Source of the DNA: an uncultured Pelagibacteraceae bacterium
GTDB taxonomy: Bacteria; Pseudomonadota; Alphaproteobacteria; Pelagibacterales; Pelagibacteraceae
Assembly (NCBI GenBank): GCA_902564385.1
Contig: CACFAT010000003.1
Coordinates: forward strand, 1 to 34,038
Reading direction: 5' to 3'
DNA: 34,038 bases
The position numbers and the translations under genes are program-made. Every line of letters starts with the position of its first letter. Within the stretch, counting starts at the first letter, position 1. The notes under the pieces were generated by a model. That model made no database searches. It was given only the letters and a program-made list of their open reading frames with translations, and was not told the DNA's origin. This document shows positions 32,185 through 34,038 of this stretch, piece by piece.

Positions 32185-33692
32185 TAGTTCACTAATCCAA
32201 ACTTTTTAGCTAAAGTATTTCTTTGTAGTTTACCTGTTGCACCTTTAGGAATTTCATTTACAAAAAATATTTTCTTTGGAATTTTAAATTTTGCAAGTTT
32301 TTCATTTGCATACATTTTTATATCATCTTCAGTACACTTCATGCCCTCTTTTATGATTATTGCGGTAGCTATATCTTCCCCAAGCATTTTATCTTCATAT
32401 CCAAAGCAAACAGCTTGCTCAATATTTGGATGATCCATAAGAATGTTATCGACTTCTAAAGGTGAAATCTTTTCACCACCTTTATTAATTATTTCCTTCA
32501 ATCTTCCTGAGATTTTTAGATAACCATCTTTATCAAAATATCCCTGATCTCCTGTTCTAAACCAACCATTTGAAAAGCTATTTTTATTTGCATCTGGATT
32601 ATTTTCATATCCGGAAGTAACATTTTCACCCCTAATGCAAACTTCTCCCTCTTCTCCTTGATTTAAAATCTTGTTATTAGTATCCATAATACAAACTTCT
32701 GGCCCAGCAGGAATTCCTACAAAGCCAGGTTTTTGGGACTTAGGCGGTAAAGGATTTGAGGTCATTTGATGAGTAGCTTCCGTCATCCCATATGCTTCTA
32801 TTACTGGACAATTAAATACCTCATTTAGTTTTTCAAATACAGCTGGAGGTAGAGATGCTGATGATGATCTTAAAAATCTAAGATTTAATTGTTTAGCAGT
32901 TTCTAGATTTTTATCTGCTCTCATCAATATTGCTTGATGCATTGTTGGTACTCCAGAATACCAAGTTATTTTCTCTCTTTTTGCATTATCTAAAAATTTT
33001 AATGCATTAAATCCACTACTTGCACATACAGATGCCCCTACCTTCATAGAGGCTGCAAGAACTGCAATTAAGCCATGTATATGAAATAATGGCATAATAT
33101 TTAGACAATGATCTTTATCAGTTAAATTAAGACTTTTGGAGATATTATCTGCTGAAGAAAAAATATTTTTATTTGTTAATGGAACAATCTTAGGTCTTGA
33201 TGTAGTGCCCGAAGTATGCAGCACAAGAGCTTCATGATCTTCGCCTGGCAAAACATAATCACTGCTTTTTTCAAAAAGATTGAAATCTCCGCTTAAAGTA
33301 TTTCCGTCTGATTTTATTTCGCAAACAGGAATTTTTAATTTATTTGCGACTTCTACTACTGGATTTTTAGAATTTTTCTCTACAATCACTATCTTTGGTT
33401 TTAAATCCTCTAGGTAAAATTCGAATTCTTCAGATTTATAGTTAGGGTTTAAAGGTGCAGCAGACATGTAGCTTGAAATCGCCAAAAAACTAGTTGCCAT
33501 GTAAGGACCGTTTGGCAAAACTATTGCTGCACGATCTTTATTATTAATACCATTACCTGATAATTGTTTTGAAATTCTTTCTATTAATGATTTTAAATCA
33601 ACAAATTTTAGTGGAGAACTACTTTCAGATGTTATTGCAATTCGATTATCATTTTGTGTTTCTATAATATTTCTAACAATTCTAGAGTTCAT
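32184..33692 (-). CDS. AMP-forming acyl-CoA ligase, oxalyl-CoA synthetase (AAE3/Pcs60)-like
   Basis: ANL-superfamily ligase of 502 residues activating a carboxylate with ATP and CoA. Core motifs: HTSGTTSRPK (159-168), MPLFHIHGL (200-208), SSSASLPP (277-284), EAYGMTEATHQMTSNPLPP (299-317), TGD (380-382) and the C-terminal adenylation lysine K488 in GATGKLQR. The central stretches match the plant AAE3/yeast Pcs60 oxalate-CoA ligases closely from memory, more than fatty-acyl or acetyl ligases. Oxalate is therefore my leading substrate guess, but short dicarboxylates such as malonate cannot be excluded. Gene lies 5 bases after the GGT-family gene. Confidence 0.88.
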   Translation of the reverse strand: MNSRIVRNIIETQNDNRIAITSESSSPLKFVDLKSLIERISKQLSGNGINNKDRAAIVLPNGPYMATSFLAISSYMSAAPLNPNYKSEEFEFYLEDLKPKIVIVEKNSKNPVVEVANKLKIPVCEIKSDGNTLSGDFNLFEKSSDYVLPGEDHEALVLHTSGTTSRPKIVPLTNKNIFSSADNISKSLNLTDKDHCLNIMPLFHIHGLIAVLAASMKVGASVCASSGFNALKFLDNAKREKITWYSGVPTMHQAILMRADKNLETAKQLNLRFLRSSSASLPPAVFEKLNEVFNCPVIEAYGMTEATHQMTSNPLPPKSQKPGFVGIPAGPEVCIMDTNNKILNQGEEGEVCIRGENVTSGYENNPDANKNSFSNGWFRTGDQGYFDKDGYLKISGRLKEIINKGGEKISPLEVDNILMDHPNIEQAVCFGYEDKMLGEDIATAIIIKEGMKCTEDDIKMYANEKLAKFKIPKKIFFVNEIPKGATGKLQRNTLAKKFGLVN

Positions 33693-33697
33693 TTAAA

Positions 33698-34038
33698 TTA
33701 ATAACCTTTTGCGTATCCATCTTTTCTTGGATCTGAACCGCCAACTAAATTTCCTTTTTCTCTATCTATTTGAATTGCTTGTCCACCTCCATGAGTACCA
33801 TCTATATACTCAACATTATGACCGACTTCTTTTAAATTATTAAAAATTTTTTCATCAATACTTTTCTCTAATTTATAAATGTTATTGAAATGGAAAGCTC
33901 TAGGAAATGAAATGGCTTGTTGAGGAGTTAAGTTATAATCAATAATGCTATTTAAAACATGAACTTGTCCAACAGGTTGATATTGTCCCCCCATTACTCC
34001 ATAAGATAATTCACATTCTCCTTTATTGTTCATAACTA
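33698..34038 (-). CDS. Gamma-glutamyltranspeptidase-family protein, C-terminal fragment
   Basis: The frame is open to the right edge, so only the last roughly 113 residues of an Ntn-hydrolase of the GGT family are seen; the catalytic Thr lies outside. Recognisable are SYGVMGGQYQPVGQVHVL, the ITPQQ-type DYNLTPQQAISFPRAF, and the ending GGGQAIQIDREKGNLVGGSDPRKDGYA, where the terminal strand contributes to the active-site fold. The family includes glutathione hydrolases, cephalosporin acylases and oxamate amidohydrolase (HpxW). Next to an oxalyl-CoA-synthetase-like gene, the last is worth considering, but the visible part cannot decide. Confidence 0.85.
   Translation of the reverse strand, partial: VMNNKGECELSYGVMGGQYQPVGQVHVLNSIIDYNLTPQQAISFPRAFHFNNIYKLEKSIDEKIFNNLKEVGHNVEYIDGTHGGGQAIQIDREKGNLVGGSDPRKDGYAKGY

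Noticed and set aside
1..34038. Mobile elements, phage genes, CRISPR arrays, tRNA or rRNA genes
   Set aside because: None of the expected sequence patterns (transposase frames, repeat arrays, cloverleaf-like GTTC-containing segments in gaps) was found; gaps between genes are short.

Overview
The window is a dense, AT-rich bacterial chromosome segment. Coding density is very high, with many 1-10 nt gene overlaps and no gene-free stretch over 300 bases. Gene content (IalB-like protein, DUF2794, HspQ, YciB, Ccm system I cytochrome c maturation, TakP-like TRAP transporter, many short AT-rich genes) points to a streamlined marine alphaproteobacterium, most likely SAR11/Pelagibacterales. That placement is inference from composition and gene set; no phylogenetic marker was aligned. 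I saw no rRNA, tRNA, CRISPR, insertion sequence or phage gene.

Region 1 (1-5285): a 5'-truncated photolyase/cryptochrome of the iron-sulfur (PhrB-like) family runs rightward with a 42-residue DUF2256 zinc-ribbon gene overlapping its stop. Against it runs a leftward five-gene unit: Tas-like aldo/keto reductase, IalB-like secreted protein, ArgG, a photolyase with apparently reversed domain order, and a small Cys-tailed protein. Region 2 (5286-7402): Bax-inhibitor-1-type membrane protein, DUF2794 and YciB (leftward), then HspQ. Region 3 (7403-12251): a 16-bp RNA-type hairpin with a pyrimidine-rich loop in the hspQ-ccmC gap, then ccmC-D-E-F-G-H and a PagL-like lipid A deacylase.

Region 4 (12270-18207): a 2-hydroxy/2-keto acid module made of two translationally coupled FMN hydroxyacid oxidases, a class I aminotransferase, a GlcD/Dld-type FAD oxidase for D-2-hydroxyacids and a glyoxylate-reductase-type dehydrogenase. 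Region 5 (18313-26166): Zn alcohol dehydrogenase, then an ABC importer (binding protein, terminator, two permeases, two non-equivalent ATPases) and an amidase. Region 6 (26293-31168): a TRAP transporter with Tat-signal TakP-like binding protein, terminator, an enlarged DctQ, and a DctM carrying a roughly 330-residue C-terminal soluble/coiled-coil extension.

Region 7 (31165-34038, leftward): a gamma-glutamyltranspeptidase-family C-terminus (gene runs off the right edge), an oxalyl-CoA-synthetase-like acyl-CoA ligase and a ketopantoate-reductase-family enzyme, tightly packed.

Together, regions 4-7 look like uptake and oxidation of small hydroxy-, keto- and possibly amide/oxalate-type acids, with cytochrome c maturation next door. 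The most notable features are the hairpin whose loop complements the ribosome-binding sites of the transporter genes, the DctM extension, the asymmetric ABC ATPase pair, the complementary residue losses in the paired FMN oxidases, and the two unusual photolyases.
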